DNA from: an uncultured Draconibacterium sp.
GTDB lineage: Bacteria > Bacteroidota > Bacteroidia > Bacteroidales > Prolixibacteraceae
Length of the DNA stretch: 64,000 bases
Direction of reading: 5' to 3'
NCBI RefSeq assembly: GCF_963677155.1
Contig: NZ_OY781884.1
Location: 2,124,134 to 2,188,133 of the forward strand
Shown here: one piece after another, positions 52,760-61,629 of the stretch
Layout: each line of letters opens with the position of its first letter
Position numbering within the stretch: position 1 is the stretch's first letter
The notes under the pieces: generated by a model
Databases searched by the model: none
Seen by the model: the letters and a program-made list of their open reading frames with translations, nothing else
Told to the model about the DNA's origin: nothing
Translations under genes and position numbers: made by a program

Positions 52760-53069
52760 AACACAAAGACACTAAGGCACAAAGATTTGAAACATATTAG
52801 ACACATAGGTCACATTAGATTGTTTCTCAACCAAAAACTATTGTTTACTATTGCTAAATTGTAAAACTTTTAAATTGTATTGTTTCGCCCGTCAGGATTT
52901 TTTGCCAACTGCCTACTCATTCATTCAATAACACATTCACGATACTGCTCCATTCCAATTGACAGAACTGTAAACTGCGACTGTTGACTGCTAACTTTTC
53001 TCCTGCTTCTGCAATCAAAAATCGTTAATCATCATTCGAGATTCCTTTTAGTGGCCTTCGTGTTTAAAA
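52758..53069. repeat. Non-coding spacer bounded by imperfect inverted repeats
   Basis: The spacer starts with AAACACAAAGACACTAAGG and ends with CCTTTTAGTGGCCTTCGTGT followed by TT. The reverse complement of the second matches the first apart from a few substitutions and small gaps. No reading frame is supported between them. The roughly 310-bp unit has the shape of a short non-autonomous element, but no flanking target duplication was found by eye. Confidence 0.35.
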
Positions 53070-54626
53070 CTACTTCTTAGGATCTAACGTAACCACCGGA
53101 ATAATCAATTCCTCCATAGAAATACCTCCGTGCTGGAAGGTATCTTTGTAATAATTCGCGTAATAATTGTAATTATTCGGATAAGCAAAAAAATCGGTTC
53201 CCTGCGCAAAAACATAGCTGGTACTCACATTTCGCGATGGTAAATAAATGCTCCGCGGGTCGCGAATCTCAAATACATTCTTCGATTTGAAGTTCAGATT
53301 TTTACCCAGCTTATAACGCAGATTGGTATTGGTTTCGCGATCACCAATAATTTTCACCGCATTATCAACACGAATAGCACCGTGGTCGGTAGTAATTACC
53401 ACTCGAATATTCTCATCGGCAAGCGCCTTGAGCAACTCCAGTAACGACGAGTTTTTAAACCAGCTTAAGGTTAACGAACGGTAAGCTTTTTCGTTGTTGG
53501 CCAACTCGCGAATCATATCCATTTCGGTGCGGGCATGCGAAATCATATCCACAAAATTCACCACCATCACCGAAAGATCGCTTTCCAAAATATTATTCAG
53601 ATTATCCTGCACCCAACGCTCTTTTTTAGCTCCCGATCCTTTTTCGAAATACAGACTCTCCTTACGCGAAAAACGTTCCAGCTGTTTACGCAATAATTCC
53701 TCTTCGTTGCGGTTTTTGTAACCTTCGTTATCGTCGTCGAGCCACAATTGTGGGTATAACTTTTCAATTTCGGAAGGCATTAACCCGGCAAACATGGAAT
53801 TTCTAGCGTACATAGTTGCTGTGGGCAAAATTCCGCAGTACATATCTTCCGTTACAGTGCGAAAATAGTTACTTATCTCGGGGCTAATAACCCGCCACTG
53901 GTCGTAGCGCAAATTGTCGACCACCAGCACAAAGATCTTTTTACCGTCGTTGAGGTGTGGAAAAACCTTCTGTTTAAAAATATCGGGCGACAACATCGGA
54001 CGGTCTTCAAAATCCCGCGTAAACCAATCCTGGTAGTTCTCTTTTATAAATCGGAAAAAAGCTTTATTGGCCTCCTCTTTTTGCATTGAAAGAACCTGAT
54101 CCATGGCCGAATCTTCCGACTCGCTCAACTCCAGTTCCCAATACACCAACTTACGGTAAATATCCTTCCATTCATCAAAAGTCAGTCGGTCGTTCAGTTT
54201 CATTCCAATCTGGGCAAACTGCATCTGGTATTTCGATGTGGTTTGCTCGGTAACCAACCGCTTCTGATCAATATTCTTTTTTAATGTCAGCAATATCTGT
54301 TTTGGATTTACCGGCTTTATCAGGTAATCGGCAATTTTTGCACCAACTGCCTCATCCATTATATTTTCCTCTTCACTTTTAGTAATCATTACCACCGGCA
54401 CATTGGGCGCAATATCTTTAATTTCTGTCAGTGTTTCTAAACCGGTCATACCCGGCATATTTTCATCAAGAAAAATAATATCGAAGTAACCTGCTTCTAC
54501 TTTCTCAATTGCATCGAGACCATTATTAGCTGTTTCAACTTCGTATCCTTTTTCCTGTAAAAATATAATGTGTGCGCGTAACAGATCTATTTCGTCGTCT
54601 GTCCAAAGTATTCTTGGCTTGTTCAT
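53070..54626 (-). CDS. porX: PorX: T9SS response regulator with PglZ phosphatase domain
   Basis: I start at the ATG 54626 (MNKPRILWTDDEIDLL; 518 residues, the usual PorX length); the longer frame adds 18 basic residues. The receiver domain has the acidic pair WTDDE at 8-12 and the phospho-acceptor Asp54 in IIFLDENMPG. After a helical linker, the PglZ/alkaline-phosphatase-like domain shows VLVVDNLRYDQWR, TATMYARNSMF (nucleophile threonine region), VNFVDMISHARTEMD and VVITTDHGAIRV, which carry the metal ligands. PorX, phosphorylated by PorY, controls type IX secretion and acts on nucleotide substrates. It is encoded 127 bases after porW on the same strand. Confidence 0.93.
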   Translation of the reverse strand: MNKPRILWTDDEIDLLRAHIIFLQEKGYEVETANNGLDAIEKVEAGYFDIIFLDENMPGMTGLETLTEIKDIAPNVPVVMITKSEEENIMDEAVGAKIADYLIKPVNPKQILLTLKKNIDQKRLVTEQTTSKYQMQFAQIGMKLNDRLTFDEWKDIYRKLVYWELELSESEDSAMDQVLSMQKEEANKAFFRFIKENYQDWFTRDFEDRPMLSPDIFKQKVFPHLNDGKKIFVLVVDNLRYDQWRVISPEISNYFRTVTEDMYCGILPTATMYARNSMFAGLMPSEIEKLYPQLWLDDDNEGYKNRNEEELLRKQLERFSRKESLYFEKGSGAKKERWVQDNLNNILESDLSVMVVNFVDMISHARTEMDMIRELANNEKAYRSLTLSWFKNSSLLELLKALADENIRVVITTDHGAIRVDNAVKIIGDRETNTNLRYKLGKNLNFKSKNVFEIRDPRSIYLPSRNVSTSYVFAQGTDFFAYPNNYNYYANYYKDTFQHGGISMEELIIPVVTLDPKK

Positions 54627-54753
54627 ACAATTCTTTTTTCGTTTTCTGTTTCGTTTCCGATCAATTAAAGATAAGAACAAAATAAGTGCCGTTAAAGTAT
54701 GTGCTTAACAAACTTTAAGAGTTCTGCACTCCCAGGGAAAGTAATAAATGGCC

Positions 54754-57700
54754 CTATTTATTGAGATATACCCGCTTGTAGAAATCCATGTATTCCGTAA
54801 TGTTCTTCTCGCGAAGGAAAATATCAAAATTCTCATCCGAAATAAGGAAGTTACGGTACTGAGCTGTTCCGAGCGGATCGAACAGATCGCGGTTGCGCAC
54901 CACCACACTAAAGTATTGACGTGCCGTTGCCTCATCTTCCATACCTTTAACAATGATGAGCTGGCGAACCTGATCCAGTTGCTGCTCTTCGATGGTAAAG
55001 CCCGAGTTGGCAAAATTTGACTGGTTATACGCCGCAATTCCGTTAATAAAGGCATCTTTAAATACACCCGTTGCCGGAATTACAAACACAATACGATGTG
55101 GTCCGTCAATATTCTGGTTGTAAGGCGAATCGGCCAACGAAGCCGTTTCAGCCTGAACAGCAGAATTGGGCTCAGCAGTCTGTGCAGTGTTGGCTGGTGC
55201 CGCTGTCTGACTTTGGGTATCCGACGATGAATCGGAAGCCCGGCGTTGAATATAATTGTTGCGGAAGAAAACGATGTACTCTTCCACTTTGTTCTCGTCG
55301 AGCAAAGCCTGCAGGTTATCATCCGTAATCAGGAAATTACGGTATGTAGATTGTCCCAGCGGTTCGAACAAACTACGTGTGGTAATTGCCCTGCGGAAAT
55401 ACGACATCGATTCGTTGAGTGCCGGAATTCCGTGAACCACCAATAAGCGATAATCGCCCACTTCTTTTGCCTGCAACTTCAGTCCCCACGCCCGGAACTG
55501 GTCGCGGTTAAAATCGGCAAATCCTCGCATTAACGGTCGTAACGACAGGTTTTTGTCTTTTACAGCAATCACAAAATTTTGTGTGGTATCAACATGTGTA
55601 TCGTACAATCCGGCCGGCCCTGCATTTACCGTAACAAAAGTACCGCGTTCCTTCAGTGCATTCTCTTCTGCTGCGGCACGCGCCATCAACTCTTCAGGCG
55701 AGATATCCATTTCGTCGTCGCTGAAATTTGAACGAATAAAACGGCTGTAATTTTTCACAAAGAACTTCATGTAATCGGCTGTTGAGCGTTCTTCCATAAC
55801 CGCGCGGTAGTTGGTCGACGATATTACAAAGTTCATATAATCAATTCCCTGTAAAGTTTTGAAAACCGAAGCTTTTCGAATAATTGCTCCGTGATAAATG
55901 AGCGCATTTTCTTTATTGGTCATTGAGCGTACCAACACAAAAGCCAGTTTATCGTTGAGGTATTCCGTTTCAATATCGAAATCAATTTTTGTGTAGTGAT
56001 CGATGTTGTAATTGGCAATATCAAACTTAAGGCGATTCAAATCAATATTATCCTCCTCATCGCGCGGATAGGCAATTACAAAATAGTGCAACAGATCTTC
56101 GTCGTAACTGAATTTACCGCCAAACTCATCGTCGGCAAAGAAATTTTCGGGCAACAGTTCTTCGTTTTGAATTTCTTCGCTGATGTAACCCATATCCACC
56201 AGTTTCTGGTAGTCAGTTAAGGTACTGTCCTGAATAAGTGTTAGTATTTCAGTCGCCAGTAGCGATGGCTCTTTTGCCGGATATTCCGCCAAATAACCTT
56301 TTAGCAAGGTTTCAAAATTGTGCACGTCTGTTAAAACACCATCGGCAACCATTTCCATGAAATCAATTTTTGGAAGCATCACAGTATCCGGTTCCATGTT
56401 TTTCATTTGCCCGGTAAGCGACAGCACGTTTTGGTACCTTCCCTGTTTATAATTTCTGAATGTTTCCTGATACAAACGGTTCAGGCTATCCGTTTTGGCT
56501 GCCATCTCCACAAAGAAATTTGGATTTTGCAGAAACTGAGCAAACTTACTTTTCGGATATTCAGAAATAATGAGACTGCGGTAATAATTTGCTTTTTCTT
56601 TATCGCCCATCAATTCATACAAATCATACAAATCAAAATAAGCCGACAGAAGGTAAATGTTATTTGGATAACGTTCTATCAGCTCTTCAAAAGCCTGAGC
56701 CGAACGTTCGTAATCTTCAAATTCCGATTTAAATATCTTCCCTGAATTGTAAAGTGCATCGCGAATTCGTTCGTGCGACGCTGTCATCATCGAATCGGTT
56801 AAAGGCAAGTCCTGAGTATAAAATTCCCTTTTCAGCGGATCTTCCACACGCTGTTCTTCGGGTTCAGCCTCTGCCAACTCCTCACCTTCTTCCATCGACA
56901 CAGTGGCCTTGTTCGATCGTCGCCAATCGTCCTCAAGCGTTCGCCGGCCCCATTGCTGCTGGAAAGTTACCTTACCATACGACACCGTTTGCGGATTATA
57001 GAAGTACCAGCCTCCGCCACCTGAATTTCCCATTCCCATACGGTAACGGTTTGAGCGATAATATCCCTGGCTGCGTGCATCCTGCATGGCCAGATTTTCC
57101 ATGTTTCGCTGACGCTCCTGTTCCTCTTTCATCAGATTGGTAATCAGCGGCTCACGCTCCACGTCCGACATTTGAGCCACTCTTTGCAGACTATCTTCAC
57201 GTTCGACCAACAAAATATTATCCACCAAATTCGTTAAACTCCGGTAGCGTGCCGATACATCGTCGTAATTCGGATACGTTTCGTCGATAATAATCATTGC
57301 ACTATCGTAATACGACTGCGCACCACGGTAATTCAAATCCTCGAAATAAATATTGGCCAAAGTAATTGACGACAAGGCCCGTTGGTATTGATTTTTAAAA
57401 CTTGTAGCTACCGATTGTTTGTAATTATCCTTGGCCACATCGCGGTTTCCTTCGCGGAAAAAGATGTTACCTAAAGCATAATAGATCTGGTCGCGGAAAT
57501 CGACATTCTTTTTGTCGCGAAGCATTTTATTCAATTGCTTTTTCAAATCTTCCGAATTTCCTTCGCCCGAAAATACACCCGCACCGTTTATCATCGCGTT
57601 AAACGCCATGGTGTAATCGGGATTCATTTTGCCTACCTTTCTAAAAGCCGCGGCGGCCGCCTCATTCTGGCCAAGTTCCTGGTACAGTTGCGCTACAATA

Positions 57701-58443
57701 TATTGCAGGCGGGCTTTATCTTTTTTCCAGAATGTTTTGTCGATGGCAATATCAAGCAAACGAATAGCATTGTCGTATTCAAACTGCTTCTTGTAGTAGA
57801 AAGCCGTAGCAATGGCAAAATCGCGCTCCAGGCTTTTGGGGAAATCATCGTACGACTGAATTGCCTGAATAACTTCGTTAGCTTCAATATAGCGTTCCAG
57901 CTCGGTGTAGGCCCGAATCAGCCAAACCTGTGCCTCATCGGCAGTTTCTTCGTCGGGGTATTTTCGCACCACGTAAGAAAAATTATCGATGGCTGCATAA
58001 AAATTATGTTGATAAAAATAGGCTTTCCCCATTAAGAGATAACTATCATCAATCCAATTGTTAAACTCCTCCTGACTGGCAAATTCCTGATACTTACGTG
58101 AACCACCACCCTTTTTACGTTTTGGTTTTTTGGTAATGGAATGAATCTCGATCAGCTTCGAACATTTTACAACTGCATAATCCATATCCGATTTTACCAG
58201 TCGCGTAGCCGATGGATCGCTTTCTTTGTAAATAGGCAAAATTCGGGTAAAGTCATCCTCAATACGCTCTTCAATGGTTGCAACACCCTCTTTTACTGCC
58301 TCATTGGCATTAAAATAAATATTGTAACGCGAGGTAACATTATGGAAAGTTCGTGATGCCCGGGTATTTTTTTCAGTAGAACAGCCGGCAAAAATCGAAA
58401 CCAATAAGAACAGGAATATGGTATGTAAAAATCGTTTCTTCAA
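54754..58443 (-). CDS. porW: PorW/SprE: TPR lipoprotein of type IX secretion
   Basis: The 1229-residue protein has a lipoprotein signal (MKKRFLHTIFLFLLVSIFAG, then CSTE). Helical TPR-type repeats run through about residues 110-410 (for example YYALGNIFFREGNRDVAKDN) and again near 555-640. A glycine-rich GNSGGGGWYFYNPQTVSYG segment lies near 470. Residues 786-902, 956-1066 and 1117-1229 are three related modules of about 112 residues. This matches PorW/SprE, a periplasm-facing lipoprotein needed for type IX secretion and gliding that connects PorX signalling to the PorKLMN machine. It precedes porX in the same direction. Many opposite-strand frames here are shadows. Confidence 0.88.
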   Translation of the reverse strand: MKKRFLHTIFLFLLVSIFAGCSTEKNTRASRTFHNVTSRYNIYFNANEAVKEGVATIEERIEDDFTRILPIYKESDPSATRLVKSDMDYAVVKCSKLIEIHSITKKPKRKKGGGSRKYQEFASQEEFNNWIDDSYLLMGKAYFYQHNFYAAIDNFSYVVRKYPDEETADEAQVWLIRAYTELERYIEANEVIQAIQSYDDFPKSLERDFAIATAFYYKKQFEYDNAIRLLDIAIDKTFWKKDKARLQYIVAQLYQELGQNEAAAAAFRKVGKMNPDYTMAFNAMINGAGVFSGEGNSEDLKKQLNKMLRDKKNVDFRDQIYYALGNIFFREGNRDVAKDNYKQSVATSFKNQYQRALSSITLANIYFEDLNYRGAQSYYDSAMIIIDETYPNYDDVSARYRSLTNLVDNILLVEREDSLQRVAQMSDVEREPLITNLMKEEQERQRNMENLAMQDARSQGYYRSNRYRMGMGNSGGGGWYFYNPQTVSYGKVTFQQQWGRRTLEDDWRRSNKATVSMEEGEELAEAEPEEQRVEDPLKREFYTQDLPLTDSMMTASHERIRDALYNSGKIFKSEFEDYERSAQAFEELIERYPNNIYLLSAYFDLYDLYELMGDKEKANYYRSLIISEYPKSKFAQFLQNPNFFVEMAAKTDSLNRLYQETFRNYKQGRYQNVLSLTGQMKNMEPDTVMLPKIDFMEMVADGVLTDVHNFETLLKGYLAEYPAKEPSLLATEILTLIQDSTLTDYQKLVDMGYISEEIQNEELLPENFFADDEFGGKFSYDEDLLHYFVIAYPRDEEDNIDLNRLKFDIANYNIDHYTKIDFDIETEYLNDKLAFVLVRSMTNKENALIYHGAIIRKASVFKTLQGIDYMNFVISSTNYRAVMEERSTADYMKFFVKNYSRFIRSNFSDDEMDISPEELMARAAAEENALKERGTFVTVNAGPAGLYDTHVDTTQNFVIAVKDKNLSLRPLMRGFADFNRDQFRAWGLKLQAKEVGDYRLLVVHGIPALNESMSYFRRAITTRSLFEPLGQSTYRNFLITDDNLQALLDENKVEEYIVFFRNNYIQRRASDSSSDTQSQTAAPANTAQTAEPNSAVQAETASLADSPYNQNIDGPHRIVFVIPATGVFKDAFINGIAAYNQSNFANSGFTIEEQQLDQVRQLIIVKGMEDEATARQYFSVVVRNRDLFDPLGTAQYRNFLISDENFDIFLREKNITEYMDFYKRVYLNK

Positions 58444-58620
58444 GCAGTTTTTTGTTAACTCATTGAATAAACTCAGGAATCACAAGATTATTGCCTGTAC
58501 ATCCTGAATTGTTGCATTTTGTAAACGCTGTAAAAATAAGAAAAAATGAATGTTCTGCAGGAATTAATTGCCGAGATGGGAGATTATTATATTCTAAAAG
58601 AACTGGAATCCAGAAAAAAG

Positions 58621-58648
58621 GTAAAGATGCACGTTTGTGCATCTCTAC
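58621..58648. repeat. Palindromic repeat, GTARAGATGCAC type
   Basis: GTAAAGATGCAC (58621-58632) and GTGCATCTCTAC (58637-58648) pair over 12 bp with one mismatch around GTTT, just past the leftward mrp stop. Similar GTAGAGACGC palindromes are dispersed in many bacterial genomes. It may end or protect the mrp transcript. Confidence 0.55.
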
Positions 58649-58657
58649 TATTTCGGT

Positions 58658-59773
58658 TTATTTTCGTGAAATTTTTACCTTTTTGGTTGGCGCCATTTGG
58701 ATGTTGCGTACATGTACACGGTGCTTCACTTTTTCAGCCACATCGGCAAAAGCCATTCCGGTAATGGTGTCTCCGTTGGCAGCCACCGGAGTTCCTTCAT
58801 CGCCACCTTCTCGAATGCTCTGAACGATTGGAATTTGACCTAACAATGGCAAGCCCAACTTATCAGCCAGTTTTTTACCACCTTCCTTACCAAAAATGTA
58901 GTATTTATTTTCAGGCAGTTCTTCCGGTGTAAACCAGGCCATGTTTTCTACCACACCCAATACCGGTACATCAACCGATTTACTCTGGAACATACTAGTT
59001 CCGCGAACCACATCAGCCAGCGCCACATCCTGCGGAGTAGTTACAATAACCGCTCCGGTTACCGGAACACTTTGTACCAGAGTAAGGTGAATATCGCTGG
59101 TGCCCGGAGGCAGGTCGATCAGCAAATAATCCAGTTCACCCCAGTTTCCTTCCGAAATCAGTTGCTTTAAAGCGTTTGATGCCATTGGTCCGCGCCAGAT
59201 AATAGCACTGTCGGGATCAACAAAGAAGCCTACCGACAAGAATTTTACACCGTATTTTTCCAGCGGATTGATCATTTCGCGATCGTCGATTTTCACTCCT
59301 GCCGGACGTTCGCCTTCTACACCAAACATCTTAGGAATTGAGGGACCAAAAATATCGGCATCCAACAACCCCACTTTTGCTCCACCTTTTGCCAGCGCAA
59401 CAGCTATGTTAACGGCAACCGTTGATTTACCAACCCCACCTTTACCCGATGCAATAGCCACAATATTTTTAACGTTGGGTAAAACCGGACGCTCCATGTC
59501 ATGAATGAATTTCACGGCAATGTTATCTTCAATTTCAACCTGCTCGCCCAGATACTTCTTTATAGCCACTTCGCACTCCAATACAAGTGCTTCAATATTT
59601 GGATCGTTGCTTTTCTGAAAAACCAGCGAAAAACTGATTCGTTGTCCGGCAATGCGGATTTCCTGTGGCATTTCCAGTTGCACCACATCTTCATCGCTTC
59701 CCGGGTATTTTACGGTGCGCAAGGCATCGGTTACATCTTTCGGGACAATTAATTTTCTTGGTATATCTGTCAT
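58658..59773 (-). CDS. mrp: Mrp/NBP35-type iron-sulfur carrier ATPase
   Basis: The 371-residue protein has an N-terminal MIP18-like domain (residues 1-90) and then the ATPase with the deviant Walker A GKGGVGKSTVAVN near residue 108. GLLDADIFGPSIPKMFG near 138 and DYLLIDLPPGTSDIHLT near 215 follow, with TTPQDVALADV. The C-terminal CxxC pair of many Mrp proteins is not visible, which occurs in part of the family. It helps load [4Fe-4S] clusters into target enzymes. It stands alone between porW and the alkyltransferase-like gene. Confidence 0.93.
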   Translation of the reverse strand: MTDIPRKLIVPKDVTDALRTVKYPGSDEDVVQLEMPQEIRIAGQRISFSLVFQKSNDPNIEALVLECEVAIKKYLGEQVEIEDNIAVKFIHDMERPVLPNVKNIVAIASGKGGVGKSTVAVNIAVALAKGGAKVGLLDADIFGPSIPKMFGVEGERPAGVKIDDREMINPLEKYGVKFLSVGFFVDPDSAIIWRGPMASNALKQLISEGNWGELDYLLIDLPPGTSDIHLTLVQSVPVTGAVIVTTPQDVALADVVRGTSMFQSKSVDVPVLGVVENMAWFTPEELPENKYYIFGKEGGKKLADKLGLPLLGQIPIVQSIREGGDEGTPVAANGDTITGMAFADVAEKVKHRVHVRNIQMAPTKKVKISRK

Positions 59774-59819
59774 TTTAAAATGCTTTATTTTGACTTTTAC
59801 TGAATGTTATTTGTAGCTG

Positions 59820-59827
59820 CAAATTTA
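59820..59827 (-). promoter_or_regulatory. -7 box of mrp
   Basis: The minus strand reads TAAATTTG, an exact TAnnTTTG match, 46 bases before the mrp start. No clear -33 element is visible. Confidence 0.45.
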
Positions 59828-59895
59828 ATAATTGCAATTAGATGAACAGTTTAAATGCGGAAATGTTTTAATTAGAATTATGAACTTTTGCCCAA

Positions 59896-60219
59896 TTAAA
59901 GTTCCTCCTGCGGATCCCAGAATTTTTCTTTAAAATCGAGGATCTTGTCGCCATCCAGTTTCAGCCCTTCGGCTTCAAGCAACTCCTGCATGGCATTAGG
60001 ATTATCGAAGTGATGTTTACCGGTTAGCAGTCCGTTACGGTTTACCACCCGGTGTGCCGGAACAAATTCGTGATGCGAATGACTGGCATTCATTGCCCAA
60101 CCCACCATTCGTGCTGCTCCGGGCGCCCCCAAACAAGCAGCTATGGCTCCGTACGAAGTTACCCGTCCCGGCGGGATCTGCTTTACTACTTCGTAAACCT
60201 GATTGAAGAAATCGCTCAT
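59896..60219 (-). CDS. Alkyltransferase-like DNA repair protein (ATL)
   Basis: From the ATG at 60219 (MSDFFNQVYEVVKQIPPGRV) the protein has 107 residues; the frame to 60267 adds 16 residues with no family match. It matches the C-terminal domain of O6-methylguanine methyltransferases, with the helix-turn-helix region YGAIAACLGAPGAARMVGWA. The active-site PCHR motif is FVPAHRVVNRNG: the acceptor cysteine is Ala55. It therefore cannot remove alkyl groups itself. ATL proteins bind O6-alkylguanine and flag it for nucleotide excision repair. The arginine finger and the HRV segment are kept. It follows trmB by 89 bases. Confidence 0.9.
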   Translation of the reverse strand: MSDFFNQVYEVVKQIPPGRVTSYGAIAACLGAPGAARMVGWAMNASHSHHEFVPAHRVVNRNGLLTGKHHFDNPNAMQELLEAEGLKLDGDKILDFKEKFWDPQEEL

Positions 60220-60308
60220 CGTATATAGTTTTGTCATTTCGACGAAGAATGAAGAGAAATCTCTCACTATGTAACAGGTTTCTCACTGCGTTCGAAATGA
60301 CAGGTTAT

Positions 60309-61049
60309 TTATAAATCTCGTGCACTACGGCCAAAGCTGCGGTACTCGTCGCGTTCAATATCAATTTCGGGCTCAATGTATTCACCATCGTGTGGAATAA
60401 ATGCCAGGTATTTACTTGGTATCCCACGGTCGAGCCACTGTTTTTCGTAAAAGGTACGGATACGCAATACATCAGTCAAACCTTCCCACTCGTATAAATT
60501 ATCGGTTTCGGCCAATATTTCGAATTGATTCAGTTTGGCCATTTCCAGCGTGTAGTTGTACTGAAAATTGCTGTCGGTTTTTAAATGCACTACACCGCCC
60601 GGTTTCAGAAAATTCCGGTATTTATTCAGAAACGTTGTTGAAGTAAGGCGTTTCCGGGCTTTCCGCATTTGCGGATCGGGGAAAGTAAGCCAAATCTCAT
60701 CTACTTCATCTTTGTTAAAAAACTGCGGAATCAATTCGATGTTGGTTCGCAAAAATCCCACATTAGTCATTTCGCGCTGATAAGCCAGTTTTGCGCCTTT
60801 CCACAGCCGCGCGCCCTTAATATCTACCCCAATGTAATTGATATTCGGATTCATTGCCGCCAGCTCAACGGTATATTCCCCCTTGCCACAACCCAACTCT
60901 AAAATTATGGGCTGATCGTTTTTAAAAAATTCGGCCGACCATTTTCCTTTTAATTGAAAATCATCGTGCCCAACCTTATGAAACGGAGCCTGAACAACGT
61001 GTTCAAAGCCTTGCATTTCATCAAATTTCTTCAGCTTTCCTTTTCCCAC
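60309..61049 (-). CDS. trmB: tRNA (guanine-N7-)-methyltransferase
   Basis: The 246-residue protein starts at GTG (MGKGKLKKFDEMQGF), the form seen in relatives, rather than at the internal ATG. The SAM-binding motif ILELGCGKGEYTVELA lies near residue 49, IGVDIKGARLWKGAK near 75, and DEIWLTFPDPQMRKARKRL near 115 is the TrmB catalytic signature. It methylates G46 of the tRNA variable loop. A perfect -7 box lies 4 bases before the GTG, so the message may be leaderless. It is followed by the ATL gene on the same strand. Confidence 0.95.
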   Translation of the reverse strand: MGKGKLKKFDEMQGFEHVVQAPFHKVGHDDFQLKGKWSAEFFKNDQPIILELGCGKGEYTVELAAMNPNINYIGVDIKGARLWKGAKLAYQREMTNVGFLRTNIELIPQFFNKDEVDEIWLTFPDPQMRKARKRLTSTTFLNKYRNFLKPGGVVHLKTDSNFQYNYTLEMAKLNQFEILAETDNLYEWEGLTDVLRIRTFYEKQWLDRGIPSKYLAFIPHDGEYIEPEIDIERDEYRSFGRSARDL

Positions 61050-61053
61050 TTTT

Positions 61054-61061
61054 CAAAAATA
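61054..61061 (-). promoter_or_regulatory. -7 box of trmB, leaderless arrangement
   Basis: The minus strand reads TATTTTTG, an exact TAnnTTTG match, ending 4 bases before the GTG start codon. Transcription would begin at about the first codon. Confidence 0.4.
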
Positions 61062-61093
61062 AACTGCTTGTATTAATAAATTCTATTGATCTC

Positions 61094-61564
61094 TTATTTG
61101 ACTTTTTCCACCCGCACACCCACGTCGGAAATTCCTTTTAGTTCGTCGTTTCGCATGCCTTGCTGTAAACTGATCGTGTAATCGCCCGAGCGGGGGAAAA
61201 ACACATTTCGTCGGTAAATAGCCTTCCGGGTTTTTAATCCGCCAAAACCTTCACCCAGCCATTTCCCGGATGGATCGGCCAGCACCATTTCGAAGGTATC
61301 TTTAACAGCTTCGCCATCGGGTTGCTCAATGGTAACAAACAGCCACAAGTTGCTGTAACGATAATCAACGTTGTTGCGCACATTAATATAAAAATTATGA
61401 TTTTGAAACGTATCGGTAACCGGCACATTAAAAACCACCAGCGAATCTTTGTTCCAAACACCTTTGTTTATTGGTTTGTATTTATCGAAGACGCTGTGAG
61501 AATCGCAAGCAGCCATCAACACCATAATTCCCGCAAAAAGTATAACCTGAAAAAAACGACTCAT
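61094..61564 (-). CDS. gldH: GldH gliding-motility lipoprotein
   Basis: The 156-residue lipoprotein has the signal MSRFFQVILFAGIMVLMAAC with the lipid-modified cysteine at residue 20. The mature part is a beta-sandwich-like chain: HNFYINVRNNVDYRYSNLWL near residue 56 and KWLGEGFGGLKTRKAIYRR near 101 are GldH hallmarks. GldH is required for gliding in Flavobacterium and is widespread in phylum members with type IX secretion, including non-gliders. It follows ricT by 65 bases, the usual neighbourhood. Confidence 0.9.
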   Translation of the reverse strand: MSRFFQVILFAGIMVLMAACDSHSVFDKYKPINKGVWNKDSLVVFNVPVTDTFQNHNFYINVRNNVDYRYSNLWLFVTIEQPDGEAVKDTFEMVLADPSGKWLGEGFGGLKTRKAIYRRNVFFPRSGDYTISLQQGMRNDELKGISDVGVRVEKVK

Positions 61565-61629
61565 TTTGTTTCAACTATTTTTTTCGAAAAATCATTACAT
61601 CAAACGCTGTAATACGCAAGTTGTTTTCT

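Noticed and set aside
58546-58764. 72-residue plus-strand frame between porW and mrp
   Set aside because: The first 25 codons look protein-like, but the frame then runs through a palindrome and antisense to mrp. No promoter or family supports it.
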